Program-made: the position numbers and the translations under genes | Notes under the pieces: model-generated | Database searches by the model: none | What the model was told of the DNA's origin: nothing | Seen by the model: only the letters and a program-made list of their open reading frames with translations | Shown here: one piece after another, positions 21,712 to 32,205 of the stretch | Layout of the letters: the number at the start of each line of letters is the position of its first letter | Numbering within the stretch: position 1 is the stretch's first letter | Source: Chondrosia reniformis | Taxonomy: Eukaryota > Porifera > Demospongiae > Chondrillida > Chondrillidae | Direction of reading: 5' to 3' | Assembly (NCBI GenBank): GCA_947172415.1 | Contig: OX359195.1 | Span: forward strand, 3,071,001-3,135,000 | Length of the DNA: 64,000 nt

Positions 21712-21937
21712 GATTTTGTGACTTGAAAACTTTGGATTTTTTATATGTGAATTTGGACATTTATCAAAAAATGTTGGCAGCACTGCATCAGTGAACCTGC
21801 ATGGCCCTGGAATCATTATCCTTTTCTTGATTTTGATCTTTTGTGAATCCTTGGCCGTTTGTAAATTATAATTGTATACTACTTCCTGGATTCGAAGCCT
21901 TGCAGCTTCCACCAACCTCCGGATAAGCTGCTGGGAT
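21712..21937 (-). other. Possible host exon interrupted by the integrase element
   Basis: After an acceptor-like ttgttacag the reverse strand is open for 76 codons (LSQQLIRRLVEAARLRIQEV..., then KKRIMIPGPCRFTDAVLPTF) up to the target duplication. I recognise no domain. If it is a real exon, the insertion at 21706 destroyed or truncated the gene. Confidence 0.3.
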
Positions 21938-22269
21938 AGCTGTAACAACACATGATGGAATTACATGTCCCAAGCTTAAGGCATGTTATTCCATCACATT
22001 CCTGCGTAGCCTATATAGCTATTGTGTACCCATGCATGTGAATTGGCACTAAGCAGCCAATGTAAAACATTACATACTGTATTTAACAATAGAAGGAGAC
22101 TTAAAGGTCAGTAAGTGGTAGGTTCACTATTGGCACAATTATATAGATTAAACCTGATTGGAATCAGATCCTGTTGAAAATCATTTGTCCTGTCTCACTA
22201 AATCAGTTTTATTCATATACAACAGGATCCCTACACTGGTCTTCTTTCAACATGAATGAATATATGCAG

Positions 22270-22460
22270 TGCAAGATACACTATCTCCTCCCTTGATTAC
22301 CACTCAATGTGGTGGAGACTCTTTCATGCCCCAAAATTCTGCTGAATGGTTGAATGCTGTCATCCTTGCTGAGCTACTCTTCCCTCTTCTAGCATCCAAT
22401 GGAAAGCTGGAGCGAGCGTTCCCTAAAATCCCAATTACAAGCTTTAATCCTGACCCCAGT
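22270..22460 (+). pseudogene. hAT transposase C-terminal (dimerisation) fragment
   Basis: The frame reads AVILAELLFPLLASNGKLERAFPKIPIT, split here as LLFPLLASNGKLERAF. The pattern LFPLP.SN..LERAFS is the hAT dimerisation motif. No upstream catalytic region is present. This is an older fragment, separate from the hAT element that begins 200 bp to the right. Confidence 0.55.
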
Positions 22461-22659
22461 ATCAATCTATATATGGTGGTCACCCAAGCCCAGGAGAGCT
22501 TCTCAGAAAGAAAGTAAGGAATACAGACCTCGCAGCAGTGATCTCCACAGCCCATTGCCTTCTCAGAGTGAAGCAGAAGATATTTACCTTGAACTATTCA
22601 TATATCAAATTCAACACTTTCATATGAAGTCTGCATTGTTTTGTTCAGTCATGCACATG

Positions 22660-25645
22660 CAGACCTGCCAAGACACACGCATTAGGCGTGTGTCACACGC
22701 ATTTCTGCTACACCTCCATCTCACACGCACACAAAGCTCAATCTCCAGCAAACTTCAATAGAGCTGGATGGGTGTACAAAATTTAAATAAATTTAAATAT
22801 ATATGTGAACCACCTCAGATGAACATTAACAGTCTTAGATAAAAGTCTGACTTACAGCAGAGCAGGTATGCTAATCCTAATGTAGCTGCACTCTGGTCTT
22901 CCTGGCAATCCTGCAACTTTGTTCTGCTCCGACGATCTAGCCTCCATTTTTTGCTGACGTCACAAATTGAAAAATATGGCTGCTCGTCATCCCAGATTCT
23001 AACGATTGCAATCTTCAAAGCGACGACTATACAAGCGCTGGCTATAGGTTCGCACGTGACAAGTCAGTTGGCTAGGCTCTCTCACTTGGAAGCCTTTTTT
23101 TTTTGGCTGTCTGAGCATACTGAAACGTCTGAAAACCGCGTGTCTTGTGAGCTCGAGGTAGCTACCTTTCACCCAGACTTTGGTTTCTGTTCGACTACCG
23201 TCTACTGACTCGACGTATCCGTTTAGTCTTGAGTCTCAGAGAGTCTAGGATGGAGAAGGAACAAGCAGATGAGTTACATGATGTATCGGTTGATGAAACG
23301 AATGATGGTGATGATGATGCGACTGATAATGAAACTGAGGGGCCTCCCTGTAAGACAAGGAAGTTGGCTGGGGCTGCTAAGTATGGCACAAAGTATAACC
23401 CAGACTGGAGCAAGAAATGGCCATGCATTCAAGCAAGCAGCAGTAAGTACAAGTTCAAATGTACTTTCTGCGATTGTTCTGTCAGTTGTGAGCATCAGGG
23501 GGAGAAAGATGTGAGACGCCACATTGTTGGGAAGAAGCATGTAGATAATATAAAGGCCCGTAAAAAGCAGCAGCAAATTGGTGCGTTCTTCAGGCCTACA
23601 GTGCATCCCATTCCTGACAAAGTCACAGAGGTTAAAATAACCACTGTCCTTGCTCACCACAATGTGCCCATAGCAGTCGCAGACCATTTAAGTCCACTGT
23701 TAAGAGATGTCTTCTCTGACAGTGAAATCGCAAAAGCATACTCATGTGCATGTACAAAGGCAACCTGTATCCTGAATGGGGCTGTAGGGCAGTACTTCCA
23801 GATGTCGTTGGTTGACAAAATGAAAGCCGAGCCATTCTCATTAGCAACCGATGGATCAAATGATTCAGGGCTACAGAAAATGAATCCCCTCACTGTGAGG
23901 ATTTTTGATGTGAACAGGGGGAAGGTAATTACACAGCTTCTAGACATGTGCCTTACTTCTGCGTCCACAGCAGAAAGTATATATGGAAAAATCAACGACA
24001 CTCTGACGCATTTTGGCATAGACTGGAATTACTGTGTGGCATTCAGTGTCGATAATACCAGTGTGAATCTTGGCTGTAGGAACTCGATCCTAACAAGGGT
24101 ACACCAAGAAAATCCATCCGTATATTTCATTGGTTGCCCCTGTCACATGGTGCACAATACCGCCACCCAAGCAGGAAATGCTTTTGAAGCAGAAACTGAC
24201 TTTGATATGGAAGACCTTCTAGTTGACTTGTTTTATTGGTTTGATTAAAAGTACAAAAAGAAAGAATACCCTAGCTGAGTTTTGCACATTCTGCAATATG
24301 CAATACAGAGCTGTTGTTAAGCATGTTTCAACACGTTGGATGAGCATGGAGCATGCTATTCAGCGTACCCTGCAGCAATACCAAGCACTGAAGAGTTACT
24401 TCTTATCTGAAGAAGAAATCCAGACAAGATTTCAGCGTTTGAGGCAGCATTTTGGTAATCCAATTACTGAAGTATATCTGATGTTTTACCAGGCAGTTTT
24501 GCCAAGTTTTACCTCATTCAACACATTTTTGCAGCGCGAGACCCCATGCATCCACCTCCTCCAAGACAAAATGGAGTTCTTTGTGAGCAAGATACTCAGC
24601 AAGTTCGTGAAAATGAGGGTCATAAAGGATGCCATAGAAAGTGGGACATTGCTTGATCTGGACTTCCTTTCAGTGGCTAATCAGATGGATGATTCCAGTC
24701 TCTTTGTTGGCTTTGTTACCAAACAAACCCTGCGAAAGCTATTGGATGATGGAGATATTGCTGATTCTGCCGTGGATAAGTTTTATATGGGTGTTCGCAT
24801 GTTCTACACTAGAGCAATGCCGTATGTCAAGAGTACTTGTCCACTAAAAGATGAATTTTTGCACTCTGCCAGATTCTTGAATTTTGAAAAGAGGGAAGAG
24901 GCAACATTTGACGCAGTGGAAAGCTTTGTCCATCGCTTTCCGCATCTGCATGCTTTGATGGAGCCTCATGAGATGGAATTGCTGCAGGAAGAATTTATCA
25001 GTTATCAGTTGTTACGTGATACAGATATTCCCCCTGAGGTGTGGGCTGAAGCCAAAGTTGGTGAAGATGAGGAGACATACTACCAGATTGACATTCTTTG
25101 GGGGTATTTGTGTCCTGCAGATCGGCTCATCGGAGCCTAAGTTTAAGAGGTTGGCTAAAGTGGCAGTGTCGGTACTAGTCGTTCCTCACTCCAATGCAAG
25201 TGAGGAAAGGGTATTCAGTATGGTTCGCAAGAACAAAACACCGTTTCGCCCAAGCCTTGGGCTTGATGGAACCCTACAGTCAATTCTGCAAGTGAAGTCA
25301 CTAGTGAACTCTTTTATTTTATGGTATGGTATATTTTTCTATAACTGTTAGACTTGTTAAACTTTGCTGAAGACTATAATATACATGTGGCATTTATACA
25401 GTTAACATGATATATGCTTTTTTGCATGGCTAAAAGTATTTTGCACATTGTCGTGTAATGAGCTACAACTGTAATTATGATTTTTTTAGCTATATGAATG
25501 ATATGTTATATGCATTATTGCATGGGTTCTTTTCAAGGTGACAAAATAGAAATAATCAGTTAGTGGAAGGCTCGCGAGAGCGCCTTTGAATATATGGGTA
25601 CGGTCGAATCTCCAGCATCCTCACTAATGTAACTTGGCAGCTCTG
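22660..25645 (+). mobile_element. hAT element with 6-bp target duplication
   Basis: The ends are inverted: CAGACCTGCCAAG at 22660 and the reverse complement of CAGAGCTGCCAAG ending at 25645. Direct repeats CACATG (22654-22659 and 25646-25651) flank it. hAT elements usually duplicate 8 bp, but groups with 5 or 6 bp are known. Length 2986 bp. The transposase inside is complete in content but frameshifted. Confidence 0.75.
23229..25350 (+). pseudogene. hAT transposase with BED-like finger, frameshifted
   Basis: It starts at about 23250 with MEKEQADELHDVS. Residues about 60-105 are a BED/TTF-like zinc finger (WPCIQ..., FKCTFCDCSVSC, HIVGKKH). The catalytic region follows (LATDGSNDSG, FSVDNTSVNLGCRNS, GCPCHMVHN). 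One extra base near 24245 breaks the frame, which goes on at 24223-25140 (STRWMSMEHAIQR...). A second shift near 25115 leads to the hAT dimerisation motif VPHSNASEERVFSMVRKNKT at 25180-25245. Only two frameshifts separate it from a full-length protein, so inactivation is recent or the breaks are sequencing errors. It is not a host gene: the element ends lie on both sides. Confidence 0.85.
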
Positions 25646-26040
25646 CACATGCATCGTACTGTATCACAATGAGGAATCACAATATATATACAGTCGTCAG
25701 AACAAACTCATGATCAGGTTCTTGGACATTTGACTGAAAACAACCAAAAAATTTCAACCACCGTGTTTATGTTTAAATTCACCGTGAATGTTGTTTCCTT
25801 TCATTTTAAGCCTAGTGCTATCAATTTACAAAAAAAGCATCATTTCATTTCCCATTTAGTAAGTGCAATTGTACCTGAACAACACAAGGATAGTGCAGTT
25901 CAGACTATATTTAGTTCTTTTCCAAGCTTCTCCAATTCCCCTTCTCTCTTACTCTGTGGTTGAATTACATCAGACATTTTGTTATTGCTTCTATTCGACA
26001 AACTTTCCCTAAGAAAGCTAGTTAGAGATATATATATCTA
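25646..26040. other. Gene-free spacer
   Basis: AT-rich spacer between the hAT element and the repeat block. One short open stretch (25730-25963) has no recognisable content. Confidence 0.3.
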
Positions 26041-27250
26041 TATATATATACAGTGCAAGTTACAATATACTAAGGTAATCTAAATAAATAATATAATATA
26101 ATATAATATAATATAATTAAATAATTCATATGACCTAGAAACAAAAAGGGCATATCATCATAAAGTATAGGGTATAAAACTCGTTTTAAAAGAAGGGATT
26201 TTTTATTTAGGCCTCCGTTTGTTAGAAAACGGAGGACAAAGTCTGCATATAAAAGGCCATAGGACTATAGAAAACCTATGGGGAATTTATATTCAAACCA
26301 TGTGTTTTATTAATAAAAATTTTCAATTTGTCAGATAACTGTGAAACCAACATATATCATGGTACATGTGCATAGGAAACGTCTGGCGAAGTTTTGCTTA
26401 ATTAAATGAGCAAAATAACCAAGATATAATGAAGAATTCAAGGTTACGATTGCGCAATCTGGTGATGTATTGTGATGTTCGTCACCAACACCTCTCGTAA
26501 GTCGCTCCGTAAACATTTAGTGAATCATGTGACGTTGCGGAAACGTCACCGGCTCGTTACTGAAGAAGATCATCCTTTCGAGAACGGCTATGACAAGTCG
26601 ACGCTCTCCTACGAGAAGGAGCTACCGAATAAGCGAGTTGTAGCGAAGGTTAGATAAAACGTATTTGTATACGTTCATGTTAAGTTTAAGCCAGAAATGT
26701 TGCTATATATATAGCCTGAAGGACAATTCTGCCTCAAACTTAATGGGAACGTATACAAATATGCTTTATCTATAATCTTCGCTACAACTCGCTTATTCGG
26801 TAGATCCCTTTATTAATACAAAAGAAATTCGTTTAGTCGACCGTCTTAAAACTTCGGTAATTTAAGCTCTGTCTTCTCTTCTTATGTTTTTTGTTCATAT
26901 TTTTACTTGCAATTGTACATGTATAGGAATAAAGAGTGTTATATATTATGCATGTTTAAATACAATCAAGTACTACACAGTGCAATTTACAAATTTATAC
27001 ACGGATGCAAGTGACTCCCAAGATAATCACACTGAGGTAGATAATATAATACAGATGGAAATGACTCCCAAAATAATCACAATCAGGTTTATAATTAAAC
27101 ACTACAAGACTTTAGCCACACTGAAATTCTCAACTTCTGCATACAGAGTAGTAGTCTCTACAGATCATATAAGGTTAAACACATGGCCTTCCAATTACCT
27201 TTTCACACCTTAGTATAGACTGAAGATGATGCAACTGCATGCCATTATCA
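26041..27250. repeat. 1.2-kb dispersed repeat family, copy A
   Basis: Related blocks occur at 39113-40130 (copy B) and 40438-41190 (copy C). Shared landmarks are acagtgcaagttacaatata, gttagaaaacggaggacaaa, gtcagataactgtgaaacc and ctcctacgagaaggagct. Copy C carries part of copy A (26935-27245) in inverted orientation at 40438-40745. No coding capacity. A non-autonomous transposon family is the best guess; ends are not defined. Confidence 0.7.
26620..26806. repeat. Large foldback inside repeat copy A
   Basis: The arm ctaccgaataagcgagttgt starting at 26620 returns as its reverse complement ending at 26806, with about 85 bp per arm and a TA-rich centre (26705-26716). Copy B has only one arm. Confidence 0.7.
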
Positions 27251-27789
27251 ATATATATATATATATATTTATTTATTTATTCCATAATTAAGAAAGTTAC
27301 CAACTACAGCTTTATAATATTATAGTGATTTCAAGATTCAGCAATCAGTTCTTGATACTCAATTCAAAGGAAAGTGGTAATTTGTTTTCAATTAACAAAT
27401 AGGATGCAGGACACATTTGTTCTGCCATCTCTAAGAGCAACAATGTTAACATACCCTGTTTTTTTCAATGATAAGCTACTAGCTACACCTGTCTATGGTT
27501 ACTAGATTAATCCGGGACAGAATATCAGCAGGCCTGACCACCAGGAGGAGGAATTTTTGATTGGATATAGAAGAACAGACAGGATCACCATGCATCCAAA
27601 CCATATCCCTGCAACCAACAACATTTACCAGAGTTTTGTTATAAATCCAGATAATACACCACAGCAAACAAAGTGGAATTAAGGTTTCTTTGGCCACCCT
27701 TTTGGGTACAGCCTTACTGTTGCTTTATGTCATTGTAACACCTCACTGAATGCCAAAACCACTTATATACAAAGTATTTCTGTAGATTG
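27251..27789. other. Gene-free spacer
   Basis: A TA run (about 27250-27270) and unassigned AT-rich DNA. No supported feature. Confidence 0.3.
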
Positions 27790-29013
27790 AGAGAACGGCA
27801 ATGGAGTACCAGCCAAGTGTTCATATGCTGGTGCAGCCTGTAGTTATTCTGCTACTCCAATGTTCTACCTTGAAGATTTGAAAAAGTAGCCGAAACAGAT
27901 AATACATTCCAAATGACAAAGACAGTCACAGAATGTGTGCTGATGTGGCATGTTCCAATCAAGCCTGTAGTTGCTCCCCAGCCAGTTAAACAGATTAAAT
28001 TTGTTAAAAATGAATATGGCAATGTGAATTAGCTACAAATACTAGTACTGAAAGGGTAGAATTTGATCCTCATCATTCCTCTGATTAGACTATTGATGAA
28101 GACTCACTCGAGAGATTGTTTTCTGACATTTTATATACTTGCTTGTCTTAGGAGTGGAGTAACTACTTCAGTGTTCACAATTATGACCAGCCAATTAACA
28201 GCATTGGTGATAAAGCCAGCAATATTAACACAACAGGCTTAACAGAATCTAAATACTCATGCCTGGAATTTCTTATTGTATATCAAGCCTCAAAACCATC
28301 CATTCTATTGATACAGCAATTGAATTGGCTAATATTAATCGCACCTGTGAAATTTTTAAAAGGTTTAGGCAGTTTCATGCAGAAAAACAAACCCTTTATA
28401 GGAACAGTCAATTGCTTATACAGTTAGCCAATTGCAGTAACCTCTGTGGATGGATATACATCATGGTAAGATAGCATGCTCTAAGCTTGGGAATATATAT
28501 AATCCATAGAAGAGAAATAACGACACTATACTAGCATAATTAAGAAATTCGTGGGGTATTCCAGAGACCAGGCACTTTTCCACAGCTGAAATGGAGAATT
28601 GAAAAGGGACCGGTAGCATTGAAATGCTACAGTGAATATAAGAAAGACAAAGTAATTGTCTTGCCAACTGGATTAACCTTAATGCTTATAGACATAGCTA
28701 TCTAGGAGCAAGTTCTGATGGACCTATATTACCTGCTGATACACCTAATAATCCTGTGGTCTTGGAAACTAAATGTTCCTACTCCATTCAGGGTATGTCA
28801 GTGAGTAGCATACCACCCCTTGACATTGCTGCCAATTTGCCCACTGAGTGTACATGACAAATGAGGGTCATCTTAAAGTGGATCGTAACTATTGTTACCA
28901 GGTACAAAGCGAGATGGCAATTAAAGACAGTAAATGGGCACCCTTTGTAACCTATAAAAATGCTTCTGAGAACTATTTGCACATAGAGGAAATGAATTCA
29001 ACCAAGTGCTGTG
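27790..29013 (+). pseudogene. YqaJ-like exonuclease domain, decayed
   Basis: At 28696 the + strand reads SYLGASSDGPI, then VVLETKCSYSI; after a frame change, from 28854 it reads EGHLKVDRNYCYQVQSEMAI. The SDG Asp, the E-x-K of ETK and the QVQ stretch are the three conserved active-site blocks of YqaJ-like (lambda-exonuclease-fold) nucleases, in the right order and spacing. Upstream, 27790-28690 contains patchy coding-like sequence with many stops. Such domains are common in animal DNA transposons and in stand-alone paralogues. The gene is dead. Its parent element is not identifiable. Confidence 0.6.
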
Positions 29014-30262
29014 GGTAAGTGTTATTCCACTTAAACTTGAGAAATTCTTCATAGATGTTCTAATACTGGAGATATTATTAAGGAGATTAAATAACTATCA
29101 ATTAATAACCGTATTATCTCTAATAGAAGCCCCGATCTCTAATGCAAGCCCGTCTCCAATAGAAGCTCACCTTTACGAGTCACTGAAAATATAGTACCAA
29201 TCTCCAATAGAAGGCCACTGACAACCATCCAGAAGAAAACTGAACAATTTCCGTAGCCATAGGTAAAAGGGCGCCTTTCACCCATACATAGTTTAGGTGT
29301 TAAAGCAGTAGTATGTAAATATAGTAGTGTAGCGAGACTGAGGCGGGTAGCAACTGTTAACCAAATATCAATTGAGCTGGTAAAGAAGTAAAAGCATCGT
29401 CCTATTGACTAATCTGGAATGTGCTAACGATGGCTGAAGGGTATGGATGCACGAACAGACGGAAAATATTCACTACTTATTGACTGGTAACATAGTTTAC
29501 ATGGAAATTGTACCAACAAAGTTGATTTACTTATATATGTATTAAAGGGTTGAAAAATAAAAGCCCAGTCTCTTATAAAAACCCATTCTCCAATAAAAGC
29601 CCAGTTTCAGTAGGGTTTGAAAAAATACAAGCCCTAATAACAGTATATAAATCAAAAAACAATAACAAATAACAAAACGTAGTGTGCAGAAAGGTCTACA
29701 GCATAAAGTAATAGGTGTAAAGTGGGTGCTAATAGTTATAAACAAACAGTAAGTGAAATAGACTATAGTTACTACAACAATTTTAGTAAACAAACACACA
29801 TGGTGTATATATGCACATACTATTACACTTATATATAGCATTGTGATGTACAGTATGTCAAACCCCCGATCAGCCATGACATGCATCATCACCTTCTTCT
29901 AGTAAAATAATGATCCCTATTTACCTGTTAGCATTCGATCTGACACCCTTCCTACCCATAATTCTGAAAGAAAAGAGATAACCCCTCTAAGAGCGATACT
30001 CACTAAAACTTTATAAGTGTTATCATTTTTATAAATCGAGAACGTTTCTGGTTGGCTTGCAAGTGACAATGGCTGTTGTATATGGATTTCAGTGCAATTA
30101 CTCTTACTAGGGTACCAAGTGAACTAATACAAGGAAAGTGCAAAAACATTGAGCCAAATGGAAATATAATAATATATACTATAAAATAATATATTACCAT
30201 TAATTTAAAATTGCAAGTTCACTGTTCACCGCTTTAAGTATACACTATATACATTAGAGTCA
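29014..30262. other. Repeat-like, gene-free interval
   Basis: Two clusters of a short motif, tctc(c/t)aat(a)(g/a)aagccc-like, at about 29110-29210 and 29555-29640, in the same orientation. They may be degenerate ends of a DNA transposon. Nothing else can be supported. Confidence 0.35.
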
Positions 30263-31130
30263 TTAATATTCAATATTATGTCCACTACGGGTAACGATGG
30301 CAATCATTGCTGGATCTGGTGGTGGAGGCATTGACAGTGTGGGAGCTCTGATAGCACTAATGAGAAAACTGAATGTAATTCTTTGTCTGATCCAGGTCAT
30401 CACCTTCTGATAGGTGTGACCTCTTTTGGCGGAGATCATGGATGCCATTTTCTTGGAAAAAAATGGATGCTGCTGGTCCAAAGGACTAGAGGGGTGAAAG
30501 TTCCCCACTCAATCTCTCTAATTCTTTGATCATACACTCGTCTCATCTCCTTCTCATGATGCTGATACACTGTCTTGATTGACTTGTTTCTGTTACTAGA
30601 TGCCAATGGGTTAAACACCCTTATAATTACATCTAAAAATAGGTCCTGATGTACATTCCAAAATAAAGTGCATTTCACATCAACCCTGCCCTCATCTTCA
30701 GTGTTGGCACACCATACCCTCAGCACTTCTCTTGTGAGTGGTTGCAGTGTTGGCTTAGTTCGTACGTTGTGTGGGACCTCTTATAATAATGTAGCAGTGA
30801 TGTCCCTAATCTCGTTGTGATGTTTGATGACATGTCCCCCTTACAGCAGCTCAGTGCATGCTCAACTCCATTTGCCTTTCCACATACACACACATTGGGC
30901 ATTCCCATTGGTCGCCATCCATACCTCAATGCAATGGCATAGAGGAAGGCTCCCTTATGCAGGAAAAAGCCAGGTTCTTCCACTGGGAGAGTGTTAAGCC
31001 ATGAAGATGACCCTTTCTGCTCTACAAGAGACAATGTTTTTCTTTCGTTAGCACTCACTTCTTTTCGCACTGCCTCAGCCTTTCTTTGCTGTTCTTTCTT
31101 GTTCTCAATCTGCACTGACCTGGCAAGTCT
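30263..31130 (-). pseudogene. Retroelement C-terminal region, frameshifted
   Basis: Three overlapping reverse-strand frames (31115-30720, 30726-30436, 30508-30263) line up as one protein: SSWLNTLPVEEPGFFLHKGAF, ALRYGWRPMGMPNVCVCGK, a following HALSC, then GRVDVKCTLFW, VFNPLASSN, REIEWGTFTPLV and finally KRGHTYQKVMTWIRQRITFS. The C-x-C...H...C cluster followed by an R-x-D-V block resembles the zinc-knuckle and endonuclease tail of some retroelement polyproteins that are frequent in sponges and cnidarians. The reverse transcriptase is not present. Two frame changes make it non-functional. Confidence 0.5.
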
Positions 31131-31419
31131 ACTCTGCTTTGCATCAATCTGGGCTTCACTGGTTTCCTCTTTGCTTCAAATAGAGTACCTAGTGAACTGG
31201 GAAGGTAAATACTGCCTAACCAAACTTCAGGAAACAATCCATTCATTCAATGGATAAAAGGTAATTAGGTGGTAAACAATCTTGACATGGTACTTACAGA
31301 TTGTCTGCAAGATCCTCAAATAAAAATCCTATGCGCATACAGCTAAAAACTGCTCAGTTATACTAAGTTTTTTTCTCCCTCCTTTAGAATCTATTGTTGC
31401 TTTCCCTTGCCACTGTATA

Positions 31420-31715
31420 TAAGCAACAGCTAGACCGAGACAGTCTAAAGCTAGATAGATAGATTTTACATCTAAATGGATACAGTCTACAGCTAGATGG
31501 ATACATCCCACAGTGAGATGGATAGAGTCTATAGCTAAATGCAGACAGCCTCCAGCTAGCTAACAGGATACAGTGCACAGCAAGGTGGAAGCAGTCTAAA
31601 ACTAGATGTATACATTCTACAGCCAGATAGATACATTCTAGAACTAGATGAATACAGTATAAAGCTTGATTGATACAGTCTAAGCTGGATAGATTCAGCT
31701 AGTCTAACACAGTGT
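31420..31715. repeat. Degenerate tandem repeat, about 27-bp unit
   Basis: About ten imperfect units built on acagtctaaagctagatgga(tac). It shows gradual divergence and no coding content. Confidence 0.7.
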
Positions 31716-31719
31716 AGTT

Positions 31720-31936
31720 TACAGTATGTAAACTAGGCTGGAAACCTTCATAGGCACAACCTTTCACAACCTTTGTGAACCCCAAGTTTACAATTTAGTA
31801 TTGATTAAGGTTTTTAACAGTTAGCAACCTGTTTTAAAGAGAATTATGAATATCAATAACACTTTGCGACTAATTGCACTTCCTAATGAAAACTATGAAT
31901 ATTATTATTAATTAATATTTATAGCTACCAATCAAT
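31720..31936 (-). repeat. Detached half of an older repeat
   Basis: In reverse orientation this matches 54440-54720: shared phrases include catagttttcatta, aactttggggttcac-type and aaggttgt segments. It ends with agctaccaatcaat (31923-31936), the target duplication of the LINE that follows. Its other half lies at 55990-56767, 24 kb away in the present order. Confidence 0.75.
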
Positions 31937-31943
31937 TTTTTTA

Positions 31944-32205
31944 GGAAGCTAAGAGAGTAGTGAGAATTGCACAGAATGAGGAATGGGTGGAGCTCGGTAG
32001 GTCTCTGCAAAATGATTTCCAAAACAACCAACGCAGATTCTGGAGTAGAGTGAAAGCACCTAAGAGAGGCAGTCAGGAGGTTCAAAAGATTTGTGATGAT
32101 AATGGTCAAGTGATTGAAGATGTAGAAGGGGTCATGGAGAGATGGAAGGACTACTTTGCAGGGTTATTACAGGGAGCTCAGAAGGAAGAGGAGGGTAATA
32201 AGGAT
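31944..32205 (+). mobile_element. RTE-like LINE, 5' part (interrupted by 5.2-kb transposon)
   Basis: Open from 31944 (EAKRVVRIAQNEEWVELGRS, then FWSRVKAPKRGSQEVQKI and MERWKDYFAGLLQG). This is the stretch between endonuclease and reverse transcriptase in RTE/CR1-type LINEs. The copy is 5'-truncated at 31944, as is usual for LINEs, and directly preceded by a target duplication. At 32205 the frame stops at the terminal repeat of the 5.2-kb transposon. The frame resumes without loss at 58342 on the reverse strand. Confidence 0.8.

Noticed and set aside
23274-24019. Reverse-strand ORFs of 75-137 codons
   Set aside because: They lie antisense to the hAT transposase and have no family resemblance.
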